DNA of 64,000 nt, taken from Streptomyces sp. Ag109_O5-10 (GTDB lineage Bacteria; Actinomycetota; Actinomycetes; Streptomycetales; Streptomycetaceae). Below, piece by piece: positions 7,413 to 15,922 of the stretch (the first letter of the stretch is position 1; each line of letters starts with the position of its first letter). Location: assembly GCF_900105755.1 (NCBI RefSeq), contig NZ_FNTQ01000001.1, forward strand, positions 4,650,001 through 4,714,000, given 5' to 3'. The translations under genes and the position numbers were made by a program. The notes beneath the pieces are model-generated. The model worked only from the letters and a program-made list of their open reading frames with translations, was not told the DNA's origin and searched no databases.

Positions 7413-8852
7413 ATGAGTAGTTCCACCAACAGCTCGACCCATCACACGTCCACGATCGGTGCCATCGGCGCACCCAGCCGACGCAACACCGAGCTGGCGC
7501 TCCTGGTGTTCGCCGTCGTCATCCCGGTGTTCGCCTACGCCAACGTGGGCCTGGCCATCAACGACAAGGTGCCGGCCGGCCTGCTCAGCTACGGTCTCGG
7601 CCTCGGGCTGCTGGCCGGTGTCGGCCACCTCGCCGTACGCCGGTTCGCGCCGTACGCCGACCCGCTGCTGCTGCCGCTGGCCACGCTCCTCAACGGCCTC
7701 GGGCTCGTCGTCATCTGGAGGCTCGACCAGTCCAAGCTGCTGCAGTCCATCAAGCAGGCGGGCACGGCGGCACCCCGCCAGCTGATGTACACCGCGATGG
7801 GCATCGCCCTGTTCATCGTGGTGCTGGTCTTCCTCAAGGACCACCGCGTCCTGCAGCGCTACACGTACATCTCCATGGTCGGCGCGCTGACCCTGCTGCT
7901 GCTGCCGCTCGTGCCGGGCCTCGGCGCCAACATCTACGGCGCGAAGATCTGGATCTCGGTCGCCGGGTTCTCCATCCAGCCCGGTGAGTTCGCGAAGATC
8001 GTCCTGGCGATCTTCTTCGCCGGCTACCTGATGGTGAAGCGCGACGCGCTCGCCCTTGCGAGCCGCCGCTTCATCGGCCTCTACCTGCCCCGCGGCCGCG
8101 ACCTCGGCCCGATCCTGGTCGTCTGGTTCATCTCGATCCTGATCCTCGTCTTCGAGACCGACCTCGGCACCTCGCTGCTGTTCTTCGGAATGTTCGTCAT
8201 CATGCTGTACGTCGCCACCGAGCGGACCAGCTGGATCGTCTTCGGTCTGCTGATGTCCGCGGCCGGCGCCGTCGGTGTCGCGAGCTTCGAACCGCACGTC
8301 CAGCAGCGCGTCCAGGCCTGGCTCAACCCGCTGAAGGAGTACAAGCTCAGCCAGCAGGGCGTGGCCGGCCACTCCGAGCAGTCGATGCAGGCCCTGTGGG
8401 CCTTCGGCTCCGGCGGCACCCTCGGCACCGGTCTGGGCCAGGGCCACTCGGACCTGATCCGGTTCGCCGCCAACTCCGACTTCGTGCTCGCCACCTTCGG
8501 CGAGGAGCTGGGCCTGGCCGGCATCATGGCGATCCTGCTGATCTACGGCCTGATCGTGGAGCGCGGCGTGCGCACCGCCCTCGCCGCCCGTGACCCCTTC
8601 GGCAAGCTGCTGGCCGTCGGCCTCTCCGGCGCGATGGCCCTCCAGGTCTTCGTCGTCGCGGGCGGTGTGATGGGCCTGATCCCGCTGACCGGTATGACGA
8701 TGCCGTTCCTGGCGTACGGCGGTTCGTCCGTGATCGCCAACTGGGCGCTCATCGGCATCCTCATCAGAATCAGCGACACCGCACGGCGCCCGGCGCCCGC
8801 CCCCGTCAGCAACCCCGATGCCGAGATGACCCAGGTGGTCCGCCCGTCATGA
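7413..8852 (+). CDS. rodA: SEDS-family glycosyltransferase RodA/FtsW
   Basis: A 479-residue polytopic membrane protein of the SEDS (FtsW/RodA/SpoVE) family. These are peptidoglycan polymerases that work with a class B penicillin-binding protein. About ten to twelve hydrophobic helices are visible. Family motifs include FSIQPGEFAKI (about 186-196), the long extracellular loop with QAWLNPLKEY and HSEQSMQALWAFGSGG, and the C-terminal GMTMPFLAYGGSS. The cognate class B PBP gene overlaps its stop by 4 bp (ATGA), which suggests translational coupling. Being beside pknB, pstP and fhaAB places it in the elongation/sporulation wall growth module. Confidence 0.95.
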   Translation: MSSSTNSSTHHTSTIGAIGAPSRRNTELALLVFAVVIPVFAYANVGLAINDKVPAGLLSYGLGLGLLAGVGHLAVRRFAPYADPLLLPLATLLNGLGLVVIWRLDQSKLLQSIKQAGTAAPRQLMYTAMGIALFIVVLVFLKDHRVLQRYTYISMVGALTLLLLPLVPGLGANIYGAKIWISVAGFSIQPGEFAKIVLAIFFAGYLMVKRDALALASRRFIGLYLPRGRDLGPILVVWFISILILVFETDLGTSLLFFGMFVIMLYVATERTSWIVFGLLMSAAGAVGVASFEPHVQQRVQAWLNPLKEYKLSQQGVAGHSEQSMQALWAFGSGGTLGTGLGQGHSDLIRFAANSDFVLATFGEELGLAGIMAILLIYGLIVERGVRTALAARDPFGKLLAVGLSGAMALQVFVVAGGVMGLIPLTGMTMPFLAYGGSSVIANWALIGILIRISDTARRPAPAPVSNPDAEMTQVVRPS

Positions 8853-10333
8853 ACAAGCCCCTGCGCCGAATCGCGATCTTCTGCGGTCTCCTCGTCCTCA
8901 CCCTGCTGCTGCGCGACAACTGGCTCCAGTACGTCAAGGCCGACACCCTCCGCCAGGACACCCTCAACCGCCGCGTCACCATCGCCCGCTACTCCACCCC
9001 GCGCGGCGACATCATCGTCGACGGCAACCCGATCACCGGCTCCACGGCGACCAACTCCTCCGGTCTCAACGACCTGAAGTACAAGCGCACGTACAAGGAC
9101 GGCCCCATGTGGTCGCCGGTCACCGGGTTCGCCTCCCAGGCCTTCGGCGCCAACCTGATGGAGTCCGTGGAGGACGGCATCCTCACCGGCAACGACGACC
9201 GGCTCTTCTTCCGCAACACCCTCGACATGATCACGGGCAAGCAGAAGCAGGGCGGCAACGTCGTCACCACCCTCAGCGCGGCCGCGCAGAAGGCCGCGTA
9301 CAGCGGTCTGAAGGCACAGGGCGGCAAGGGCGCGGTGGTCGCGATCGAGCCCTCCACGGGCAAGATCCTGGCCCTCGCCTCCTACCCGTCGTACGACCCC
9401 TCCAGCTTCGCCGGCACCTCGGACGCCGACGCCGAGGCCTGGAAGAAGCTGCAGAAGAAGTACAACCCGAACGACCCCATGCTGAACCGGGCGCTGCGCG
9501 AGACCTACCCGCCCGGCTCCACGTTCAAGGTCGTCACGGCCGCCGCCGCCCTGGAGAACGGGCTCTACAAGTCGGCCGACGAGAAGACCGACTCCCCGCT
9601 GCCCTACGTCATGCCCGGCACCACCACCGAGCTGAAGAACGAGGGCAACATCCCCTGCAAGAACGCGACCATGCGGAACGCGCTCAAGTTCTCCTGCAAC
9701 ACCGTCTTCGGCAAGATCGGTGCCGACCTCGGCAACGACAAGATGCTCGCCGAGGCGAAGAAGTTCGGCTTCGACGCCGAGCAGTTCACCCCGACCCGCT
9801 CCAGCGCCTCGGTCTTCTCCGACGGCATGAACCAGTCGCAGACCGCGCTGTCCTCGATCGGCCAGTACAACACCGCCGCGACCCCGCTGCAGATGGCCAT
9901 GGTCGCCTCCGCGGTCGCCAACGACGGCAAGCTGATGAAGCCGTACATGGTCGACAAGCTGCAGTCGTCGAACCTCGACACCGTCGCCCAGACCGAGCCC
10001 GAGCAGATGAGCCAGCCGCTGTCGTCCGGCAACGCCCAGATCCTCCAGTCGATGATGGAGACGGTCGTCAAGGAGGGCACCGGTACGAACGCCCAGATCA
10101 ACGGCATCACCGTGGGCGGCAAGACCGGTACCGCCCAGCACGGCGTGGAGAACAGCGAGAACCCCTACGCCTGGTTCATCTCCTATGCAAAGCTCCCCGA
10201 CGGCAGCAAGCCCGTCGCCGTCGCCGTGGTGATCGAGGACGACCAGGCCAACCGTGACGACATCTCCGGCGGCGGTCTGGCGGCCCCGATCGCGAAGAGC
10301 GTGATGGAGGCGGTCATCAACAGCAAGAAGTGA
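8849..10333 (+). CDS. pbpA: Class B penicillin-binding protein (PbpA)
   Basis: A 494-residue DD-transpeptidase that cross-links peptidoglycan, the partner of the upstream SEDS protein. One N-terminal membrane anchor (about residues 7-22) is followed by a short dimerisation domain (TPRGDIIVDG, about 50) and the transpeptidase domain. Its catalytic motifs are STFK (PPGSTFKVV, about 222), SCN (FSCNT, about 283) and KTG (GGKTGTAQ, about 424). The length fits mycobacterial PbpA. The ATG at 8849 overlaps the rodA stop. Confidence 0.95.
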   Translation: MNKPLRRIAIFCGLLVLTLLLRDNWLQYVKADTLRQDTLNRRVTIARYSTPRGDIIVDGNPITGSTATNSSGLNDLKYKRTYKDGPMWSPVTGFASQAFGANLMESVEDGILTGNDDRLFFRNTLDMITGKQKQGGNVVTTLSAAAQKAAYSGLKAQGGKGAVVAIEPSTGKILALASYPSYDPSSFAGTSDADAEAWKKLQKKYNPNDPMLNRALRETYPPGSTFKVVTAAAALENGLYKSADEKTDSPLPYVMPGTTTELKNEGNIPCKNATMRNALKFSCNTVFGKIGADLGNDKMLAEAKKFGFDAEQFTPTRSSASVFSDGMNQSQTALSSIGQYNTAATPLQMAMVASAVANDGKLMKPYMVDKLQSSNLDTVAQTEPEQMSQPLSSGNAQILQSMMETVVKEGTGTNAQINGITVGGKTGTAQHGVENSENPYAWFISYAKLPDGSKPVAVAVVIEDDQANRDDISGGGLAAPIAKSVMEAVINSKK

Positions 10334-10365
10334 CCCCGCTCACGTCCCCTTCACATCGGTGCACG

Positions 10366-10395
10366 TTGACATACCGGTCCTGTATCGGGTTACGG
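10366..10395 (+). promoter_or_regulatory. Possible internal promoter before pknB
   Basis: TTGACA at 10366-10371 is a consensus -35. A weak -10-like TTACGG lies 18 bp on, and a second candidate TACGGT is near 10428. The 169-bp gap between pbpA and pknB is the largest in this operon, which fits a separate start for the kinase. Confidence 0.35.
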
Positions 10396-10502
10396 GCTTG
10401 GCCAGGTCACACAAACACAGCCGGGTACGGTAGGCCCGGATGGCAGCCTCCGACCGCACACCCGTGCCGGTCGGGACCGACGGAGAGGGCTGGTAGGGAA
10501 CT

Positions 10503-12491
10503 ATGGAAGAGCCGCGTCGCCTCGGCGGCCGGTACGAGCTGGGCCACGTGCTCGGCCGTGGTGGCATGGCGGAGGTCTACCTCGCCCATGACACGCGGCT
10601 CGGCCGCACGGTGGCGGTGAAGACGCTGCGCGCGGACCTCGCGCGCGACCCGTCCTTCCAGGCCCGGTTCCGCCGGGAGGCCCAGTCGGCCGCCTCGCTC
10701 AACCATCCCGCGATCGTCGCGGTCTACGACACGGGCGAGGACTACATCGACGGGGTCTCGATCCCGTACATCGTCATGGAGTACGTGGACGGCTCGACGC
10801 TGCGGGAGCTCCTGCACTCCGGCCGCAAGCTGCTGCCCGAGCGCGCCATGGAGATGACCATCGGCATCCTCCAGGGCCTGGAGTACGCGCACCGCAGCGG
10901 CATCGTCCACCGTGACATCAAGCCGGCGAACGTCATGCTGACGCGCAACGGCCAGGTCAAGGTCATGGACTTCGGCATCGCCCGCGCCATGGGCGACGCC
11001 GGCATGACCATGACCCAGACGGCGGCCGTCATCGGCACCGCCCAGTACCTCTCGCCGGAGCAGGCCAAGGGCGAGCAGGTCGACGCCCGCTCGGACCTCT
11101 ACTCGACGGGTTGCCTCCTCTACGAGCTGCTGACGGTACGCCCGCCCTTCGTGGGCGACAGCCCCGTCGCGGTCGCCTACCAGCACGTCCGCGAGGAGCC
11201 GCAGCCCCCGTCGGTCTTCGACCCCGAGATCACGCCCGAGATGGACGCCATCGTCCTGAAGGCCCTGGTCAAGGACCCGAACTACCGGTACCAGTCGGCC
11301 GACGAGATGCGCGCCGACATCGAGGCGTGCCTGGACGGCCAGCCGGTCGCGGCCACCGCGGCCATGGGCTCCGTCGGCTACGGCGGCTACCCGGACGACA
11401 TGCCGACCACGGCCATGCGCTCCGACGCCGGCGCCACCACCATGCTCCCCCCGATGAACCCGGACGACGGCGGCTACGGCTACGACGAACGCCCGGACCG
11501 CCGCCGCCAGCAGAAGAAGAAGAACAACACGTCCACGATCCTGCTCGTGGTCGCGGGCATCCTGGTGCTGGTCGGTTCGATCCTGATCGGGAAATGGGTG
11601 GTCAGCGGGGGCGGCGCGGACAAACCCTTCGCGGCCCCGGACTTCGTCGGCCACACCTACGCGGACGCGCAGAGGATGGCCGACAACTCGGGCCTGAAGC
11701 TGGGCACGCCGACCCGGAGGACCTGCAACAACGCTCCCAAGGGAAGCGTCTGCTCCCAGGACCCGACAGCGGGTTCGGACGTCAACAAGGGCGACAAGAT
11801 CAACCTGGTGGTGTCGACGGGCGCGCCCAAGGTGGTCGTACCGAGCGTCGTCGGCCAGAACATCGACGACGCCAAGTCGAAGCTTGAGGGCGACAGCTAC
11901 AAGTTCGTCGTCAAGACGAAGCAGCAGACTTCCGGTGAGGACCCGGGCACAGTCCTGGACCAGAACCCACGCCTCGGGGCGGAGGTGCAGAAGGGCTCCA
12001 CCATCACCCTGACGGTCGCCAAGGCCCCGGACAAGGTCACCATCCCCTCTGACATCACCGGCAAGTCCTGCGACGACGCGAAGAACGAGCTGCAGTCCCT
12101 GGGCCTGGTCCCGACCTGCGCCGACACACCCGTCACCGACCCCACCCAGGACGGCAAGGTCGTCTCGACCAACCCGGCGGTCGGCCAGCAGGTCCAGAAG
12201 AACACTCCGGTGACGATCAACGTCGGCAAGACCCAGCAGCAGACGGCCGTGCCGAGCGTGTTCGGCCAGACCGTGAAGCAGGCCAGGCAGACCCTGCAGG
12301 GGGCCGGCTTCACCCAGGTCCAGATCAACGGCGACTCCAGCGACAACGCGATCGTCATCAGCCAGGACCCGCAGGCCAACACCCCCGAAGGCGACCCCGG
12401 CAGCACGACAGTCACCCTGACCACGCAGGGCACCGGCAACAACGGTGGCAACAACGGCGGTACCAACTTCTTCGGCGGTACCTTCGGCTGA
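10503..12491 (+). CDS. pknB: Ser/Thr protein kinase PknB with four PASTA domains
   Basis: A 662-residue receptor-type kinase. The kinase domain (about 8-275) has the glycine loop GRGGMAEV, VAVKTL, catalytic HRDIKPAN (about 136-143), DFG (MDFGIARAMG) and the activation-loop TMTQTAAVIGTAQYLSPEQ, whose threonines are autophosphorylated in homologues. A juxtamembrane linker leads to one membrane helix (about 340-362) and four extracellular PASTA repeats starting at PDFVG, VPSVVG, IPSDITG and VPSVFG. PASTA domains sense muropeptides or lipid II, linking wall state to phosphorylation of FhaA, the MurJ-associated pseudokinase and others. The ATG follows a GAGAGGG stretch. It is last in the operon and ends at a strong terminator. 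Confidence 0.96.
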   Translation: MEEPRRLGGRYELGHVLGRGGMAEVYLAHDTRLGRTVAVKTLRADLARDPSFQARFRREAQSAASLNHPAIVAVYDTGEDYIDGVSIPYIVMEYVDGSTLRELLHSGRKLLPERAMEMTIGILQGLEYAHRSGIVHRDIKPANVMLTRNGQVKVMDFGIARAMGDAGMTMTQTAAVIGTAQYLSPEQAKGEQVDARSDLYSTGCLLYELLTVRPPFVGDSPVAVAYQHVREEPQPPSVFDPEITPEMDAIVLKALVKDPNYRYQSADEMRADIEACLDGQPVAATAAMGSVGYGGYPDDMPTTAMRSDAGATTMLPPMNPDDGGYGYDERPDRRRQQKKKNNTSTILLVVAGILVLVGSILIGKWVVSGGGADKPFAAPDFVGHTYADAQRMADNSGLKLGTPTRRTCNNAPKGSVCSQDPTAGSDVNKGDKINLVVSTGAPKVVVPSVVGQNIDDAKSKLEGDSYKFVVKTKQQTSGEDPGTVLDQNPRLGAEVQKGSTITLTVAKAPDKVTIPSDITGKSCDDAKNELQSLGLVPTCADTPVTDPTQDGKVVSTNPAVGQQVQKNTPVTINVGKTQQQTAVPSVFGQTVKQARQTLQGAGFTQVQINGDSSDNAIVISQDPQANTPEGDPGSTTVTLTTQGTGNNGGNNGGTNFFGGTFG

Positions 12492-12507
12492 CACGGCAGC
12501 GCATGAG

Positions 12508-12546
12508 AAACGTCCCGGCGTCCTCGTGGAGGACGCCGGGACGTTT
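12508..12546. terminator. Bidirectional terminator, pknB / srtE2
   Basis: A 17-bp perfect inverted repeat, AAACGTCCCGGCGTCCT at 12508-12524 and its complement at 12530-12546, with a 5-base loop. The A/T ends give a T-run on both strands. It separates convergent pknB and srtE2. Confidence 0.9.
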
Positions 12547-12565
12547 CATGTTCGGTTCTCGTCCG

Positions 12566-13315
12566 TCAGCGCAGTTCCTTCGGCGGCGTCCGCTTGCTGT
12601 CGACCTTCTGCACGCGGACGAGCTCGCCCCACACGACGTACCGGTAGCGGCTCGTGTACACCGGCGTGCAGGTCGTCAGCGTGATGTAGTGGCCCGGCTT
12701 GGTCCTGCCGGATTCCTTCGGGATCTGGGAGAGGACCTTGACGTTGTACTTCGAGGTCTCGGGGAGGATGTCGTAGACCTTGTAGACGTACCAGTCGTCG
12801 CGGGTCTCGAAGACGACCGGGTCGCCGACCTTCACCTTGTCGATGTTGTGGAACTTGGCGCCGTGGCCGTCGCGGTGGGCGGCGAGGGTGAAGTTGCCGG
12901 TCTTGCCGGTGGAGGGGAGCACGGCCTTGGCCGGGTCCGTGTAGTAGCCGGCCACGCCGTTGTTCAGGACGTCCGTCGACGTGCCCTTCTCGACGAGGAC
13001 CTCGCCGTTCCTCATCGACGGCACGTGCAGGAAGCCGATGCCGTTCTTCGTGTCCAGCGCGCCGGGACCGGTGTCCTGCTGGGCCCAGGTCTCCCGGACC
13101 TTGTCGGCCGCCCGGTCGGCCTTGCGGTCCGCTATCACGTTCGTCCACCACAACGAGTAGACGACGAACAGGCCGAGCACCAGGCCCGCCGTGATGAGGA
13201 GTTCACCGAAGACGCTGACCGCCATGGCGATCCGGCCGGTCGGCCGGCGGCGCGCGGCGGCTGCCGCGTCCGGCGCGTCGGTCTGCTCTTCGGTGTCGTC
13301 GGTGGTCGCTGCCAC
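12566..13315 (-). CDS. srtE2: Class E sortase (SrtE2-like)
   Basis: A 249-residue membrane transpeptidase that joins LAXTG-type surface proteins such as chaplins to peptidoglycan. The cytoplasmic N-terminus is followed by one membrane helix (about 35-57) and the sortase beta-barrel. The catalytic residues are the histidine in LAAHRDGH, the cysteine in TLTTCTPVY (about 214) and a C-terminal arginine in the SRYRYVVWGE strand. The GTG start lies 19 bp after the upstream sortase gene's stop, so the two are co-transcribed. In S. coelicolor two neighbouring class E sortases at this position act redundantly in aerial development. Confidence 0.92.
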   Translation of the reverse strand: MAATTDDTEEQTDAPDAAAAARRRPTGRIAMAVSVFGELLITAGLVLGLFVVYSLWWTNVIADRKADRAADKVRETWAQQDTGPGALDTKNGIGFLHVPSMRNGEVLVEKGTSTDVLNNGVAGYYTDPAKAVLPSTGKTGNFTLAAHRDGHGAKFHNIDKVKVGDPVVFETRDDWYVYKVYDILPETSKYNVKVLSQIPKESGRTKPGHYITLTTCTPVYTSRYRYVVWGELVRVQKVDSKRTPPKELR

Positions 13316-13334
13316 AGTTCCTCTGCCTCTGCCC

Positions 13335-14366
13335 TTACTCGACGAGCGCGTCCGGCTTGCCCTTGCTGCGCGGGCGTTCCTCGATCATCTTGCCCCACAC
13401 GATCAACCGGTACTTGCTGGTGAACTCCGGTGTGCAGGTGGTGAGTGTGATGTACCGGCCCGGCTGGGTGAAGCCCGAACCCTTCGGCACCGGGTCGAGC
13501 ACGCTCACGTTGCTCGGGGACGTCACCGGCAGCATCGACGTCACCTTGTACACGTAGTACTCGTCCTGCGTCTCGACGACGACCGCGTCACCGGCCGCCA
13601 GCTTGTTGATGTACCGGAACGGCTCACCGTGCGTGTTGCGGTGCGCGGCCAGACCGAAGTTGCCGGTCTTGTCCTGCGGCATCGCGGTCTTCAGCGCACC
13701 CTCGCCGTAGTGCCCGACCATGCCCTTGTCGAGGACCTTCTTGTTGCTGACGCCCTCGGCGATCGGCGCCACCACGTCCAGCTTGGGGATGTGCAGGATG
13801 GCGAAGCCCTGCCCGGGCGCGAAGACACCGGGGGCGCGCTTGCCGCTCGCCCAGTCCTTCTGGAGGCTGCTGGTCTCGCTGCCGGCCTGGGCGTGGGCGC
13901 GGACGTTCGTCCACCACAGCTGGTACGTGACGAACAGCAGCATCAGCACGCCGGTGGTGATGAACACCTCGCCTATCGCCCGGCTCGCCACGACGGCCGG
14001 GCTGGGCTTGCGCAGCCGCTGCTGCCGACGGGCCTCGACCCGGGAGAGCGGCCGCCCCGGTGCGCCGCCCGGCGCGGCGTTCTCCGGCGGCGCGGTCTCA
14101 GGTGCGCCGCCACGGCGCCCGCCGCGCCGCTTGGCGGCCTTTCTGCGGGCCGCTCGGCCACCCCCTGGGGTTTCGGTGCGGGCGAGGGCCGCTGTGCCCG
14201 CAGAGGCCGATATGGGCGGCGGATCGGGGATCCGCAGCGCGACCGTCTCCTCGTCGATCTGCGGAAGAGGCGGCAGAAACGCCGTCTCCCCAAGCGCGCC
14301 TGACTCCTCGTACGGCTGATCCCCGTACGAGGCACCGGTCTCGCGCTCGGGGCGCAGCGCGGTCAC
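13335..14366 (-). CDS. srtE1: Class E sortase (SrtE1-like)
   Basis: A 343-residue sortase with a long acidic/basic Pro- and Ala-rich cytoplasmic N-terminus (about 130 residues), a membrane helix (about 130-152, IGEVFITTGVLMLLFVTYQLWW) and a class E catalytic domain. Motifs are LAAHRNTHG for the catalytic histidine, TLTTCTPEF for the nucleophilic cysteine (about 310) and SKYRLIVWG for the arginine strand. The GTG start overlaps the stop of the glutamine amidotransferase gene by 4 bp, so translation is coupled. Confidence 0.92.
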   Translation of the reverse strand: MTALRPERETGASYGDQPYEESGALGETAFLPPLPQIDEETVALRIPDPPPISASAGTAALARTETPGGGRAARRKAAKRRGGRRGGAPETAPPENAAPGGAPGRPLSRVEARRQQRLRKPSPAVVASRAIGEVFITTGVLMLLFVTYQLWWTNVRAHAQAGSETSSLQKDWASGKRAPGVFAPGQGFAILHIPKLDVVAPIAEGVSNKKVLDKGMVGHYGEGALKTAMPQDKTGNFGLAAHRNTHGEPFRYINKLAAGDAVVVETQDEYYVYKVTSMLPVTSPSNVSVLDPVPKGSGFTQPGRYITLTTCTPEFTSKYRLIVWGKMIEERPRSKGKPDALVE

Positions 14367-15001
14367 GCCGTGGCCCTGCCCACCACCGGGGCGAGCCCCG
14401 CCGACCTGGCCACGGCCCCCTGGTCACCGCACTCCACCAGCCAGTTGGCCAGCATCCGGTGCCCGTGTTCGGTCAGCACTGACTCGGGGTGGAACTGCAC
14501 GCCCTCCACCGGGAGTTCACGGTGTCTGAGGCCCATGATGATCCCGTCGTGGGTGCGGGCGGTCACCTCCAGTTCGGCCGGCACCGTCGCCGGCTCCGCG
14601 GCCAGCGAGTGGTAGCGGGTCGCGGTGAAGGGCGAGGGCAGGCCCGCGAAGACGCCCTTGCCGCCGTGCTCGACCAGCGAGGTCTTGCCGTGCAGCAGCT
14701 CCGGCGCCCGGTCCACCACACCGCCGTACGCCACCTGCATCGACTGCATGCCCAGGCAGACGCCGAAGACCGGGACTCCGGTCGCGGCGCAGTGCCGGAC
14801 CATGTCCACGCAGACGCCCGCCTCCTCCGGCGTCCCGGGACCGGGCGAGAGCAGCACCCCGTCGAACCCGTCCTGGGCGTGCGCCGTCGACACCTCGTCG
14901 TTGCGCAGCACCTCGCACTCGGCACCCAGCTGGTACAGGTACTGGACCAGGTTGAAGACGAAGCTGTCGTAGTTGTCGACGACGAGAATCCGCGCGCTCA
15001 C
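14363..15001 (-). CDS. pabA: Type 1 glutamine amidotransferase (PabA/TrpG)
   Basis: A 212-residue class I glutamine amidotransferase supplying ammonia to aminodeoxychorismate or anthranilate synthase. It starts VSARILVVDNYDSFVFN. It has the oxyanion loop LSPGPGTPEEAG, the nucleophile in GVCLGMQSM, and the His-Glu pair in GVQFHPESVLTEHG. The glutamine-binding HGKTS is also present. No synthase large subunit is nearby; instead it is locked by 4-bp overlaps on both sides into a sortase operon. The GTG at 15001 was chosen because the sequence upstream codes for the small membrane protein in another frame. Whether it serves folate or tryptophan synthesis cannot be told from this window. Confidence 0.9.
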   Translation of the reverse strand: MSARILVVDNYDSFVFNLVQYLYQLGAECEVLRNDEVSTAHAQDGFDGVLLSPGPGTPEEAGVCVDMVRHCAATGVPVFGVCLGMQSMQVAYGGVVDRAPELLHGKTSLVEHGGKGVFAGLPSPFTATRYHSLAAEPATVPAELEVTARTHDGIIMGLRHRELPVEGVQFHPESVLTEHGHRMLANWLVECGDQGAVARSAGLAPVVGRATA

Positions 15002-15159
15002 TGGTTGTCCACCGTCACATCGTTGAAGGGCAGCAGTGGTTCGGCCCAGGGGAAGACGTACTGGAAAAGGACGTAGACCACGGCCAGGGCGAGCAGGAGT
15101 GAGATCAGCGCCTTCACCCACGCGTTGCCCGGCAGATGCCGCCAGATCCAGCCGTACAT
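14998..15159 (-). CDS. Small membrane protein, 53 residues
   Basis: A short gene starting MYGWIWRHLPGNAWVKALI with one membrane helix (about 15-38) and a polar C-terminus ending DVTVDNQ. An ATG at 15159 with GGAAGGGAC upstream was preferred over extensions to 15207. Its stop overlaps the pabA start by 4 bp, which supports it being a translated gene. Function unknown; its place between two sortase genes suggests an envelope role (inference). Confidence 0.8.
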   Translation of the reverse strand: MYGWIWRHLPGNAWVKALISLLLALAVVYVLFQYVFPWAEPLLPFNDVTVDNQ

Positions 15160-15211
15160 GCCGTCCCTTCCGTTCCACCACGGCACCAGAATCCCGCCGT
15201 ACTGCACCAGA

Positions 15212-15895
15212 CTAACGGCGCAGCGCCCCCGGTCTGCCTGACTCCACAGGCCGTGTGGAGTCCAAGTGCGCCCAGACGATCAGCCGATGGCTGTGCCCCC
15301 ACTCCGGATCGCACGTGGTCAGCGTGAGATAGCGCCCCGGACGCGTATACCCCGACTTACGTGGCACAGGGTCGATCACTTCAACGTCCGTCGGAACTGT
15401 TTTGTAAGGGCCTTTGTCGATCCGATACGTGAACCAGGTCGTCCCGTCCGTCAGGACGATCGCGTCGCCCTCGCGCAGCTTGGGGAAGTCGAGGAACGGG
15501 TCGCCGTACGTGCGCCGATGGCCGGCGACCGCGAAGTTGCCCACCTGGCCGAGCCGGGCGGTCCGGGCGTAGTGGGCGAGGCCCTTCTTCAGCACGTCGG
15601 TGCCGGTGCCCTCCAGGACCGGCTTGTTCCACGTGAAACCGAACCGGGGGATGTACATGATCGCGAAGGGCGAGCCGTAGTGGTACGCGGCGGAGGTCGC
15701 GGGTGCGGTGCTCGCCTTCGCCGTGGGGTGCACCGTGGCCGTCGCCGACCACCGCCGCTGTAACTGGTCGATCTGGTCGTGCATCTCGCTGTCGGCCTTC
15801 ACACCCGTCCAGAACAGCACGTACGCGACGAAGAGCAGGATGAGCGTGCCGACAGTGATGCAGAGCTCGCTGACGGTCCTGACGATCACGCGCAC
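15212..15895 (-). CDS. Third class E sortase
   Basis: A 227-residue sortase-like protein. An N-terminal membrane helix (about 8-30, LCITVGTLILLFVAYVLFW) precedes a barrel with the catalytic histidine in VAGHRRTYGDP, cysteine in TLTTCDPEWGH (about 194) and arginine in SHRLIVWAHL. The cysteine is followed by DPEWGHSH instead of the TP(V/E)(Y/F)TS(R/K)YR of its two neighbours, so the substrate or partner may differ. The GTG start is 27 bp after the DUF881 gene. A near-parS sequence lies inside the gene at 15626-15639. Confidence 0.88.
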   Translation of the reverse strand: MRVIVRTVSELCITVGTLILLFVAYVLFWTGVKADSEMHDQIDQLQRRWSATATVHPTAKASTAPATSAAYHYGSPFAIMYIPRFGFTWNKPVLEGTGTDVLKKGLAHYARTARLGQVGNFAVAGHRRTYGDPFLDFPKLREGDAIVLTDGTTWFTYRIDKGPYKTVPTDVEVIDPVPRKSGYTRPGRYLTLTTCDPEWGHSHRLIVWAHLDSTRPVESGRPGALRR

Positions 15896-15922
15896 CGGCG
15901 GCTCCAGAAAGTGACGAGCTGC

